A stretch of DNA of 64,000 nt. Source: Microbacterium thalassium. GTDB taxonomy: Bacteria > Actinomycetota > Actinomycetes > Actinomycetales > Microbacteriaceae. The position numbers were made by a program, and so were the translations under genes. A model generated the notes under the pieces. The model ran no database searches. It was not told where the DNA came from and worked only from the letters and a program-made list of their open reading frames with translations. How positions within the stretch are numbered: position 1 is the first letter of the stretch; each line of letters begins with the position of its first letter. Positions 51,724 to 59,602 of the stretch are shown piece after piece. Where the stretch lies: positions 3,596,001 to 3,660,000 of the forward strand of contig NZ_JACHML010000001.1 of NCBI RefSeq assembly GCF_014208045.1, written 5' to 3'.

Positions 51724-51796
51724 CGGCTGTCGGCCCCTGACTTCGGCGCGTTCCGCCACGGCGCAGACCACCGAAACGGGCCGACACCGGGCCGTT
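51724..51796. repeat. Extragenic palindrome, copy C (different sequence)
   Basis: Imperfect inverted repeat with outer TGTCGGCCC (51728-51736) / GGGCCGACA (51778-51786) and inner CTTCGG / CCGAAA. It lies upstream of the phosphatase gene. Sequence is unlike copies A and B except for the short CCGAAACGGG. No gene is seen in 51688-51835. Confidence 0.5.
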
Positions 51797-51835
51797 GTCT
51801 GACCGCTTCCTATGAGCCGCAAAAGAATCACAGAA

Positions 51836-51878
51836 AGATAACGACAAACCCTTGCCGCCGTTATCTATCCGTTATAGA
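51836..51878 (+). promoter_or_regulatory. Promoter with three CGTTAT half-sites
   Basis: AGATAACG (51836-51843) and CGTTATCT (51859-51866) form an 8-bp inverted repeat; a third CGTTAT follows at 51870-51875 and runs into a TATAGA hexamer at 51873-51878. TTGCCG at 51852-51857 could be the -35 (15-bp spacer). The stretch is AT-rich against its surroundings and looks like a regulated promoter reading to the right. Confidence 0.5.
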
Positions 51879-51880
51879 GT

Positions 51881-51992
51881 GCTTGCACGGTAGTTGTTTT
51901 GCTGTGGCAGCTACCGGCATGTGATTGCAGGACACTCTTGGTGCAAGGGACAAGGGCCGGTCGGGAGCCTCTCCGACCGGCCCTTACTCTTG
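51881..51992 (+). ncRNA. Candidate structured small RNA
   Basis: About 110 nt between a TATAGA promoter and a strong terminator, with no ORF or SD. CTTGCAC (51882-51888) pairs with GTGCAAG (51941-51947) to close a domain; inside it GGTAGTTG (51889-51896) pairs with CAGCTACC (51908-51915) through one G-U pair. A 13-bp terminator stem follows. It matches no RNA family I know (not 6C, SRP, tmRNA or RNase P). The neighbours are the phosphatase (start, minus strand) and DUF2207 gene (stop, minus strand), so this plus-strand transcript would be free-standing. It could instead be part of an unannotated 3' UTR. Confidence 0.45.
51952..51985. terminator. Strong rho-independent-type hairpin
   Basis: AAGGGCCGGTCGG and CCGACCGGCCCTT form a perfect 13-bp stem with an 8-nt loop, followed by TACTCTT on the plus strand. 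It would end both the small RNA from the left and the DUF2207 transcript from the right. Confidence 0.75.
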
Positions 51993-52009
51993 CCCGCGCG
52001 CAGCCGGGC

Positions 52010-53884
52010 TCAGACCCCGCCGCCGCCTCCGCCGCCGCCTCCTCCTCCGGCCGAGCCGCCGCCGCCCGAACCGCCCGACGTCGAGGCCGACGATGACGTG
52101 CTCGCCGACAGGCTCGAGATGCCGCGCGAGAACGCGTAGGCGTTGAAGGCGCTGCGCCCCGCGTACCAGCTCGGGCCGTTGTTCGGGCCGTACAGCACCG
52201 CCAGCTGCTCGGACCACTGCTTCTCCTGCCCGAACACGACCGCGTACGGCAGCAGCGCCTCGTAGATCTTCAGCATCTGCCGCGGATCGTCGACGTCGAC
52301 CGGCACCCGCTCGGCGCCCTTCGGGGACTGCAACATGCGGATGCGGTCGGCCTCGGCCCATTCGATGAAGACCTTCAGGCCCGCGAGGTGGTCGCGCGTC
52401 TCGGCGCCCTTCGCCGTCAGCGGCTGACGCGACACGAGGGTGATGACCACGAGCACGGAGATCGCCGCGCCCACGATGACGGCGAAGGGGACGAGCCCGC
52501 TCATGCCGTTCTCCATGCCGATGAAGCCGAAGAACGCCACGAGCGCACCGGTCGCGATCATCCCGAGGATCGGCCACGCCCGTGCGCCGGCCGGAACCCT
52601 GCGACGCAGCCCGCGGCGCTTGAGCTCCTTGGTGGCCGCGGCGAGGATCCGCTGGGCCGCCGACGACAGGCGCTTGTCGCTCTTGCCGAACTCGAACACC
52701 TCACCCGGCCGCCCGTAGGGGAACAGCGCCGACAGCAGCATCCGCCCGTCGCCGTCCGCCCGCGACGGGTCGATGAGCTCGGCGCTCAGGCGAGCGCTGC
52801 CGAACCAGCGAGGCGGGCCTTCGATGATGCGGATGCTGCCGACCACGGCCTGCTCGAGCACTTCGGCGGGGATCGCCTTGCTGGTCTTGCCGAGCATCAC
52901 GGCGCTCTCGAGCGCGTCGATCACCGCCGGCGGCGTGTACTCGGCGATGATCGTCGGCCGACCGGGCTCGTCGCGCAGGAACCGGCGGCGCACCCAGATC
53001 GTCATCGCGAGCACGGCGACCACGCCCGCCGCGGCGATCGCCTGGAGCCACCCCCACACCGAGGCGAAGTACGACGTGTCGAACGGCGTGAACGTGCCGG
53101 CCTCGAACGCGACGGCGATCGTCAGGGTCTGGTACGGGCCGACGTCCGACACGGACGCGCGGATGGTGGTGGAACCGTCCTCGGCGGCATCAGCCGTGAT
53201 GTCGCACGTGTCCGTCGAGCCGGTGTAGCCGGCGTAGCAGGCCCGGTCGCCGGTGAGCGCCGCCGCGAGGTCGGGCGGCACCACGAGCGCGACCGAGACA
53301 CGGCCGAACGGCTGGCGCCATTCCTCGCCGTTGACGTCCCAGTAGAACTCGTCGACGCCGGTGTCGGAGAAGAACCGGGTGACGTTCTGGAGCGTGTACG
53401 TGAAGACGTACGTCTGCGTCCCGAGCACGTAGTCGTCGGCGCGCGAGGTCATCGAGTAGTAGCCGTCGGAGCTGTCGACCTCGGACGCCCGGGGGTTGCC
53501 CTCGCCGTCGGTGATCGACACGAGATGCGGGAACAGCGGGATGCCCAGGTACGAGTCGGGGATGCTGCGGCGCATGCCGCGGTTCTGGTCGAAATCGGGG
53601 AACTGCGCCACGAACGTCTCGACGACGGTGAGGGTGCTCGCGCCGTCCTCCGCCCGGCCGAGGGTGTACTCCACGTCCATGCTCGCGAACGTGAAGTCGT
53701 CCACCCCGGCGGTGACGATGGCGTTCGGCACCGACTCGGGGGCCGGCGCGGCAACAGCCGGCGCGGTACCGGCGAAGATCGACCCGGCCGCGACGGCGAT
53801 CACGATCAGGATGCGGGCCGGTCCCGGCATCCGCTTCCCCGCCGACAAGCCCGCACGACGTGCATTCCCCACCAAGCTCCCCAT
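52010..53884 (-). CDS. DUF2207 membrane protein with Gly-rich tail
   Basis: 624 residues. A signal peptide (ARILIVIAVAAGSIFAGTAPAVA) leads to an extracytoplasmic DUF2207 domain with MDVEYTLGRAEDGASTLTVVETFVAQFPDF, then a helix near residue 285 and two more around residues 425-475. The cytoplasmic end runs into an uninterrupted Gly/Ser stretch (about the last 25 residues). Function unknown. TAGGCT at 53891-53896 (minus strand) is 6 nt before ATG 53884: leaderless. It is divergent from a MarR regulator, with -10 elements only 18 bp apart. Confidence 0.9.
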   Translation of the reverse strand: MGSLVGNARRAGLSAGKRMPGPARILIVIAVAAGSIFAGTAPAVAAPAPESVPNAIVTAGVDDFTFASMDVEYTLGRAEDGASTLTVVETFVAQFPDFDQNRGMRRSIPDSYLGIPLFPHLVSITDGEGNPRASEVDSSDGYYSMTSRADDYVLGTQTYVFTYTLQNVTRFFSDTGVDEFYWDVNGEEWRQPFGRVSVALVVPPDLAAALTGDRACYAGYTGSTDTCDITADAAEDGSTTIRASVSDVGPYQTLTIAVAFEAGTFTPFDTSYFASVWGWLQAIAAAGVVAVLAMTIWVRRRFLRDEPGRPTIIAEYTPPAVIDALESAVMLGKTSKAIPAEVLEQAVVGSIRIIEGPPRWFGSARLSAELIDPSRADGDGRMLLSALFPYGRPGEVFEFGKSDKRLSSAAQRILAAATKELKRRGLRRRVPAGARAWPILGMIATGALVAFFGFIGMENGMSGLVPFAVIVGAAISVLVVITLVSRQPLTAKGAETRDHLAGLKVFIEWAEADRIRMLQSPKGAERVPVDVDDPRQMLKIYEALLPYAVVFGQEKQWSEQLAVLYGPNNGPSWYAGRSAFNAYAFSRGISSLSASTSSSASTSGGSGGGGSAGGGGGGGGGGGV

Positions 53885-53927
53885 GGCAAGAGCCTATGAC
53901 CCGCCGGTTCGCTCTACTCTGGTGGAC

Positions 53928-54362
53928 ATGACCGACCGCCGCCTCGCCATCGACGCGTGGGAGAGCCTGTTCCGCGCCCAGCACGAGGTGTTCGCCGAGA
54001 TCAGCGCCGACTTCGACGGAGCGGAGCTGTCGCAGGGCGAATACGACGTGCTGCTGACGGTGACGCGCGCCGACGAGATGACCGCGAAGCTGCGCGATGT
54101 CACCGCGCGGATGCTGATCAGCCAGCCGAGCGTGTCGCGCCTGGTCGACCGCATGGTGGCGCGGGGCCTGCTCACCAAGTGCGCCGACCCGGGCGACGGT
54201 CGGGGCTCCCTCGTCACGGCGACCGAGGAAGGCGCTGTCGCGTTCCGCAAGGTGGCGTCGCAGCACGGCCGCTCGATCGCGGCGCGCATGTCCAAGCTCA
54301 GCGACGGCGAGCTGTCGCAGCTGCACACCCTCACGGCGAAGCTGCGCGACGACGGGGACTGA
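53928..54362 (+). CDS. MarR-family regulator
   Basis: 144 residues. Winged helix: MTAKLRDVTARMLISQPSVSRLVDRMVARGLLTKCADPGDGRGSLVTATEEG, the standard MarR recognition helix and wing. The DUF2207 gene is divergent and its leaderless start sits 43 bp away, so mutual control is likely. TACTCT at 53915-53920 is 7 nt before ATG 53928: leaderless. Confidence 0.9.
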   Translation: MTDRRLAIDAWESLFRAQHEVFAEISADFDGAELSQGEYDVLLTVTRADEMTAKLRDVTARMLISQPSVSRLVDRMVARGLLTKCADPGDGRGSLVTATEEGAVAFRKVASQHGRSIAARMSKLSDGELSQLHTLTAKLRDDGD

Positions 54363-54380
54363 GCCGGTCCGGACGGCGGG

Positions 54381-54929
54381 TCAGCCGCCGATCGGGGTGA
54401 GCTGGACGACGGTCCACACGACCACGAGCGCGACCGCCGCGAGCGCGGCCACGGCGAAGACCGTCGCGACCGCCCGGGACGCCGCGACGGCCGGCAGGAG
54501 GAACGCCGCGAGCAGGCCGGTCAGCGCCGCCGGGAGGATCAGCGCGAGCAGGGCGAAGGTGGCGCCGGCACCGACGTGGCCGCTGCCCAGTGCGATGAAG
54601 ACGCCCGGAATGACCGCGGCGGCCGCGCCGACGACGGTGAACACGGCGGCGGCCCTGCGCGGGTACCGCGCCGATGCTGCGAGCGGCCGCGCAAGGATCA
54701 GCGCGACGGCCGGGACTCCGATCACGGCCGTCACGACCGACACGATCGCCGTCGCGACCATGGTCCCGGCGAGCACGGTCGGATGCTCGACCTCGTCCGC
54801 GGCCATCGCGGTCCAGGCCAGCGAGCCGAGCCACAGGCCGAGCGCCCCGAAGACGGTGTAGAGCGGGATGCCCACCGTCGCAGCCGTCCACCCCGATGCG
54901 GTCCTGGCCGCCACCGCCTGCTCGCTCAT
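54381..54929 (-). CDS. Membrane protein, paralogue of the next gene
   Basis: 182 residues with five or more hydrophobic segments; near the N-terminus GIPLYTVFGALGLWLGSLAW is a signature shared with the neighbouring gene. No known family. ATG 54929 has GGAGG 7 nt upstream; earlier in-frame starts exist. It ends 18 bp before the MarR stop (convergent). Confidence 0.75.
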   Translation of the reverse strand: MSEQAVAARTASGWTAATVGIPLYTVFGALGLWLGSLAWTAMAADEVEHPTVLAGTMVATAIVSVVTAVIGVPAVALILARPLAASARYPRRAAAVFTVVGAAAAVIPGVFIALGSGHVGAGATFALLALILPAALTGLLAAFLLPAVAASRAVATVFAVAALAAVALVVVWTVVQLTPIGG

Positions 54930-54977
54930 CGCGTCCTCCTCGGTCGCCGGGTGCCTGCTCATCATGCCCTATGGAGC

Positions 54978-55553
54978 TCAGCCGACGGCGCAGGCGAGCA
55001 GCGTCCAGCGGTCCAGGGGCGCGAACGCCAGCACCGCCCACAGGCCGACGACGACGACGGCGAACCACTTCGCGGCGACGAACAGGCGGATGAGCACGCT
55101 CGAGTGCTCGACCCGGCCGACGAGCGCGCCCCCCACCGCTCCCGTGAGGGCGGCCGGGAGCACGAGGCCGAGCATCGTCGCGGCGATCCCGGCAGCCGGG
55201 TGGAGGCATCCGATCACGATGAGGATGCTGGGGACGAGCGCGCCCGCGGCGCCCAGCGCGGCACCGAGCGCGACGCGGCGCACCGGCGTCGTCCCGATGC
55301 GGGGGAACACGCTCCGCGACAGCGACGACACGCCCGCGATGCCGACCACGGCGGCGACGGCACTGGCCGCCCCGATCGCGGCGGTCGGCCCGCCGAGGAC
55401 CGACGGTGCCAGCACGTCGTCGCACACGACGCGGTTCCACAGGGCGGTCGCCGCCCACAGGCCGATTCCGCCGAACACCGTGTACAGCGGGATCCCGATC
55501 GTCGTCGCCAGGCGTGCACGTGCGCCGGCGTGCGCGAGAACGTCGGCGTTCAC
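54978..55553 (-). CDS. Membrane protein, paralogue of the preceding gene
   Basis: 191 residues, same topology as the gene at 54381-54929 and sharing GIPLYTVFGGIGLWAATALW, plus an internal LVLPAALTG matching the partner's ILPAALTG. GTG 55553 follows GGAGG. The two lie 48 bp apart on one strand and look like a tandem duplication that has since diverged. Function unknown. Confidence 0.75.
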   Translation of the reverse strand: MNADVLAHAGARARLATTIGIPLYTVFGGIGLWAATALWNRVVCDDVLAPSVLGGPTAAIGAASAVAAVVGIAGVSSLSRSVFPRIGTTPVRRVALGAALGAAGALVPSILIVIGCLHPAAGIAATMLGLVLPAALTGAVGGALVGRVEHSSVLIRLFVAAKWFAVVVVGLWAVLAFAPLDRWTLLACAVG

Positions 55554-55621
55554 CGCTTCCTCCCCAGAACTCGTCGGCGCGGAGCGGCATCGATGCCGCA
55601 TCCGTCCCATGCTCCCACGCG

Positions 55622-55662
55622 CCGGATGGCGCGCCCCTCACGCGAAGGGGCGCGCCATCCGG
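55622..55662. terminator. Very long perfect hairpin downstream of hsp20
   Basis: A 17-bp perfect stem (CCGGATGGCGCGCCCCT / AGGGGCGCGCCATCCGG) with a 7-nt loop, in the 145-bp gap between the hsp20 stop and the next gene start. No T-run. It probably ends or protects the hsp20 transcript. Confidence 0.6.
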
Positions 55663-55698
55663 TTGCGCTGCGAGCAGCCTCTCACGGCGTCGGTGCGA

Positions 55699-56154
55699 TC
55701 ACTGGTCGACAGGCTGCGGCCCCTCGGTCGACTCGTGAGCCTTGATCACCGGCGCACCCTCTTCGGTGGACACCTCGATCTTGCGCGGCTTGGCCTTCTC
55801 GCTGACCGGGATCGTGACGCTCAGCACGCCGTTGCTGTAGGTCGCGGCGATGCGGTCGGTGTCGATGCCCTGGCCGAGGTTCAGCTGGCGGATGAAGCTC
55901 GCCGCCTCGCGCTCGCGGGTGATCCACTTGACTCCCTCGCCCGTGGTGAGCGTGCGCTCGGCCCGGATCGTCAGCAGCTGACCGTCGACGTCGATGTCGA
56001 CCGAACCGGGGTCGATGCCCGGAAGGTCGGCGGTGAGGACGTAGTGGTCACCGTCGCGGTACAGGTCCATCGGCATGCGGCGCGGGCCGCGGCGGGCGTC
56101 GAAGAGTCCCGAAGCCAGTCGGTCGAGGTCGCGGAACGGGTCATAGGTTGCCAT
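55699..56154 (-). CDS. hsp20: Hsp20/alpha-crystallin small heat-shock protein
   Basis: 151 residues. The alpha-crystallin domain runs from MPMDLYRDGDHYVLTADLPGIDPGSVDIDV to AATYSNGVLSVTIPV, with the family GVL motif, followed by a short C-terminal tail. An ATP-independent holdase for unfolding proteins in the cytoplasm. AAGGAG is 7-8 nt before ATG 56154. Two heat-shock operators stand upstream: a HAIR-like repeat and a perfect CIRCE. Confidence 0.94.
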   Translation of the reverse strand: MATYDPFRDLDRLASGLFDARRGPRRMPMDLYRDGDHYVLTADLPGIDPGSVDIDVDGQLLTIRAERTLTTGEGVKWITREREAASFIRQLNLGQGIDTDRIAATYSNGVLSVTIPVSEKAKPRKIEVSTEEGAPVIKAHESTEGPQPVDQ

Positions 56155-56195
56155 GGTCGTCTCCTTCTGTCGGTTGTTTCGGACTCTGGTCTGAA

Positions 56196-56218
56196 AGTTG
56201 AGCCCTCTCGACTCAACT
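56196..56218. promoter_or_regulatory. HAIR-like inverted repeat
   Basis: AGTTGAG-N9-CTCAACT, close to the HspR element CTTGAGT-N7-ACTCAAG but with the outer C/G changed to G/C. It sits 42-64 bp upstream of the hsp20 ATG, between it and the CIRCE element. Confidence 0.5.
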
Positions 56219-56227
56219 AGAGAGAGA

Positions 56228-56254
56228 TTAGCACTCTCCATCCCCGAGTGCTAA
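56228..56254. promoter_or_regulatory. CIRCE element (HrcA operator)
   Basis: TTAGCACTC-N9-GAGTGCTAA, a perfect match to the CIRCE consensus, 74-100 bp upstream of the hsp20 start. HrcA repression released by heat is expected. Confidence 0.92.
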
Positions 56255-56362
56255 TGACTTTCGTCCTCTCTTCGCGCACGGCGAACACCCGACGCCGACA
56301 GACGTGCGCCGGTCTCCGGCGCCGCCCGGACGGCGGCGCACCCGCAGCCTTGTCGCCGGCGC

Positions 56363-56722
56363 TCAGGGGCGCTGGAACGCGATCAGGCCGATCGTGTTTC
56401 CCTCGGAGTCGCGGATGAACGCCTGCCACTCGTCGTACCCCACGGGGCCGAGCGCGTCGTCGTCGTGGTGGAAGATCACGTGCGGAGGCGAGACGACCTC
56501 GGCGCCGACGCGCTCGAGCGCCTCGTGCACATTGTCGACCTGCAGGTACACGAGGGTCGACGGGGCATTGCGGTCGAGCAGGAGGCGCGTGCCCGCGAGG
56601 TCGAAGAACAGCAGCCCGGCCTCGTCGAAGCGGGCGATGGATCGCATCCCGATGAGCCGGGCGTAGAAGTCCTCCGCGCGGTCGAGATCAATCGCCCGCT
56701 GGGCGACCTGGACGAGTCTCAC
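56363..56722 (-). CDS. VOC-family (glyoxalase-like) protein
   Basis: 119 residues, one vicinal-oxygen-chelate module pair: QRAIDLDRAEDFYARLIGMRSIARFDEAGLLFFDLAGTRLLLD and VGYDEWQAFIRDSEGNTIGLIAF, where DxEGNxIGL is the family ending. Substrate unknown. GTG 56722 has GAGACT at 56729-56734 (minus strand), 6 nt upstream. Confidence 0.85.
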   Translation of the reverse strand: MRLVQVAQRAIDLDRAEDFYARLIGMRSIARFDEAGLLFFDLAGTRLLLDRNAPSTLVYLQVDNVHEALERVGAEVVSPPHVIFHHDDDALGPVGYDEWQAFIRDSEGNTIGLIAFQRP

Positions 56723-56740
56723 GCCGCCAGTCTCGCACCG

Positions 56741-57919
56741 TCACACGAAAGCCTGCATGCCGGTGATGGCGCGCCCGAGGATCAGGGTGTTCACCTCGCG
56801 GGTGCCCTCGAAGGAGTACTGGGCCTCCGCATCGGCGAAATGACGGATGACGTCGTAGTCGATGACGATGCCGTTGCCGCCGAGGATCTCGCGACACCAG
56901 GCCACCGCCTCGCGCGTCCGGGACGTGGCGTACAGCTTCGCCATCGCCGAGTGCTCGTCCGAGGAGACGCCGCGGTCGTTCAGGGCCGCGACGCGGACGA
57001 CCATCGCCAGTGACGCGGTGATGTTGCCGAGGGACTTCACGAGCAGGTCCTGGACGAGCTGGAACGACGCGATCGGCTTGCCGAACTGCGTTCGCGCCCG
57101 CGCGTAGGCGAGAGCGTGCTCGTACGCGCCGATGGCGTTCCCGACAGCCGACCAGGCGACGTCGAGACGGGTGGCCTGCAGCACCCTGTTCGTGTCCGCG
57201 AAGCTGTTCGCCTCGGCGAGGTGCCAGGAGTCGGGGACGCGCACGTCGGTCAGCGTGATGTGCGCGTTCTGCACGATGCGCAGGCTGTATTTACCCTCGA
57301 TCTTGTCGGCCCGATAGCCGGGCGTGCTCGTCGGCACGATGAAGCCCTTGACCTGGTCGTCGGCTTCGTCGCGGGCCCATACGACGACGACATCGCCCCA
57401 CGTGGCGTTGCCGATCCAGCGCTTCTCGCCGTTGAGCACCCAGTGGTCGCCGTCCCGGCGCGCCGTGGTCCGCAGGCCGCGCGCGACATCCGACCCGGAC
57501 TCCGGCTCGGTGAGCGCGAACGAGCCGATGACCTCCCCGGTCGCCATCCTCGGAAGCCACTCGGCCTGCTGCTCGACCGAGCCGCACAGCGCGATCGAAC
57601 CGCTCGCCAGCCCGGTGTGCACGCCCGCGAACGTCGCCAGCGAGGAGTCGACCCGCGCCAGTTCGAGCGTCACGAACCCGCGGAACACGGCCGAGTTCTC
57701 GAAGGCCGCGTGGTCTCCGCCGAAGGAGTAGACGCCGAGCTCGGCCAGCGGCCCGATGATCTCGGCCGGGAACTCCGCCCGCTCCCACAGGCCGTTCACC
57801 TGCGGGCGGACCTCCGATTCCAGGTACGCGCGCAGCGCGAGCAGAGTCTGCCGCTCCGGCTCGGTGAGGTCGTCCTCGAATCCGAGCAGGTCCGCCGCGA
57901 GCATGCCGCCCGCGGTCAC
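56741..57919 (-). CDS. Acyl-CoA dehydrogenase (glutaryl-CoA dehydrogenase-like)
   Basis: 392 residues. FAD-binding FALTEPESGSDVARGLRTTARRDGDHWVLNGEKRWIGNATW is the ACAD signature. The C-terminal SFEGTREVNTLILGRAITGMQAF has the catalytic Glu in the glutaryl-CoA dehydrogenase position (xYEGTxxxxxLILGRxITG). It removes two hydrogens from an acyl-CoA, maybe with decarboxylation. GTG 57919 overlaps the ligase stop (GTGA), so both are made from one message. Confidence 0.92.
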   Translation of the reverse strand: MTAGGMLAADLLGFEDDLTEPERQTLLALRAYLESEVRPQVNGLWERAEFPAEIIGPLAELGVYSFGGDHAAFENSAVFRGFVTLELARVDSSLATFAGVHTGLASGSIALCGSVEQQAEWLPRMATGEVIGSFALTEPESGSDVARGLRTTARRDGDHWVLNGEKRWIGNATWGDVVVVWARDEADDQVKGFIVPTSTPGYRADKIEGKYSLRIVQNAHITLTDVRVPDSWHLAEANSFADTNRVLQATRLDVAWSAVGNAIGAYEHALAYARARTQFGKPIASFQLVQDLLVKSLGNITASLAMVVRVAALNDRGVSSDEHSAMAKLYATSRTREAVAWCREILGGNGIVIDYDVIRHFADAEAQYSFEGTREVNTLILGRAITGMQAFV

Positions 57920-59505
57920 GAGAGCGCCCCGACCGCGTGGGCGTCGCGCAGCAGATGCTTCTGCACCTTTCCCGTCGCCGTGCGTGGAAGCTCAGCGACG
58001 AACTCGAAGAGCTTCGGGATCTTGTAGCGCGCGAGTCCGTCTGCCAATGCGGCCCGCATGCCGTCCGCGTCGAGGGCGGCGCCGGCCTCGAGCACGATCA
58101 GCGCCTTGCCGACTTCACCCCAACGCTCGTCGGGAACCCCGATGACGGCGGCTTCCACCACGCCCGGAACGTCCAGCAGCGCGCTCTCCACCTCGGACGG
58201 GTACACGTTCTCCCCTCCCGAGATGAACATGTCCTTCGACCGGTCCTTGAGGAAGTGGAAGCCGTGCTCGTCCTTCTCCGCGACGTCACCGGACTTGTAC
58301 CACTCGCCGTCGAACGATTCGGCCGTCGCCCGCGGGTTGTCCCAGTACCCGAGCATGATGTTCAAGCCCCGCACGTAGATCTCGCCGGACTCGCCGACCG
58401 CGGCGTCGTGCCCGTCGGCGGCGACCACTCGCACGTCCGTGAAGAAGTGCTGTTTGCCGGCCGACCCCTCCTTGCGGATGGCTTCGGCAGGCGACAGCAG
58501 CGTCACCGCCGGCGCCGCCTCGGTGAACCCGTATCCCTGCTGCAGCTCGACGCCCTTGCTGTTCCACTGTCGCAGGACCCGACTCGGCACGGGGGCGCCG
58601 CCCACGATGAGGGTCCTCAGGTCCGGGAACGCCATCACCTCGAAGCCGTCGACGCCTGCCATCGCATCGAGCATGGCGGGCACCGCGAACATGGAGTTCA
58701 CGTGCAGTTCCCGCAGTGTGCCCACGACCGCCACGGGGTCGAAGTGGCGTTGGATGAGGATGTGCCCGCCCTTCAGGAACATCGGCAGCACGAGCGCGTT
58801 CAATCCGGCGATGTGGAACAGCGGCGCGACGGCGAGCGACACGTCGCCGGTGCGGAGGTCGGTGGAGATGAGCATGTTCAGACCGCTGTAGGTCATGTTG
58901 GCGTGGCTGAGCACGGCGCCCTTGGGGCGGCCGGTCGTGCCGGACGTGTACATGATCAGACACGGGTCGTCGAGCCCGACTGCCGCCGGCGTCGACTCCT
59001 CCGAACCCGCTGCGAGCAGCGCCTCGTACTCGCGCGCCCACGTCTCGTCGTCACCGGCGTCGTAGTCGACCGAGACCATCTGCACGCCGAACGCCTCCTG
59101 CTCGAGCATTCGCGCGATGGCTCGCTGCTCCGCCCCGAACAGCAGCATCCGCGCTCCGGAGTCGTTGAGGATGTACCCCACTTCACCGTGCGAAAGGCGC
59201 GCGTTCACGAGCACCGCTATGGCGCCGATGCGTCCGAGCGCGAACAGCGTCTCGAGCAGTGCGGGGTGGTTGAACCCCATGTACGCGACGCGGTCGCCGT
59301 GGCGGACCCCGAGGTCGGCGAGTGCGCCGGCGAGCTTGCGCACCCGCCGATCGACCTCGGCATACGAGGTCGACTCTCCTTCAAAGGTCCACGCCGGCAG
59401 GTCCGGCGCAAGCAGAACCCGCCGCTCCGCCCACGTGCCGAGCCCGTAGTTCGTGGGAGGAATCTGAGAGTGAGGGGCGCCGAAAGCTCCGGTCGACGTT
59501 GACAT
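57916..59505 (-). CDS. Acyl-CoA synthetase (AMP-binding, fatty/aromatic acid type)
   Basis: 529 residues. P-loop CLIMYTSGTTGRPKGAVLSH, core QQGYGFTEAAPAVTLLSP, hinge DMFISGGENVYPSEVE and catalytic Lys in PRTATGKVQKHLL are all present. It adenylates and thioesterifies a carboxylate to CoA, feeding the dehydrogenase. Substrate not clear. Its promoter carries an RTTGA-N5-TCAAY site (59527-59541) shared with the divergent MarR gene. On the minus strand TTGACA and TCGAAT, 17 bp apart, make a good promoter. Confidence 0.93.
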   Translation of the reverse strand: MSTSTGAFGAPHSQIPPTNYGLGTWAERRVLLAPDLPAWTFEGESTSYAEVDRRVRKLAGALADLGVRHGDRVAYMGFNHPALLETLFALGRIGAIAVLVNARLSHGEVGYILNDSGARMLLFGAEQRAIARMLEQEAFGVQMVSVDYDAGDDETWAREYEALLAAGSEESTPAAVGLDDPCLIMYTSGTTGRPKGAVLSHANMTYSGLNMLISTDLRTGDVSLAVAPLFHIAGLNALVLPMFLKGGHILIQRHFDPVAVVGTLRELHVNSMFAVPAMLDAMAGVDGFEVMAFPDLRTLIVGGAPVPSRVLRQWNSKGVELQQGYGFTEAAPAVTLLSPAEAIRKEGSAGKQHFFTDVRVVAADGHDAAVGESGEIYVRGLNIMLGYWDNPRATAESFDGEWYKSGDVAEKDEHGFHFLKDRSKDMFISGGENVYPSEVESALLDVPGVVEAAVIGVPDERWGEVGKALIVLEAGAALDADGMRAALADGLARYKIPKLFEFVAELPRTATGKVQKHLLRDAHAVGALS

Positions 59506-59526
59506 GGGGACATTCGAACAGAGACC

Positions 59527-59541
59527 GTTGACCTTGTCAAT
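59527..59541. promoter_or_regulatory. MarR-type operator, site 1
   Basis: GTTGACCTTGTCAAT (RTTGA-N5-TCAAY). It covers the -35 of the ligase promoter on the minus strand and lies 62 bp before the MarR GTG. Confidence 0.65.
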
Positions 59542-59602
59542 GATTTATCCTTACCAGCGCATGCGATATGGTGTTCACCATTGCGTGACAGAAGGGCACA
59601 CG

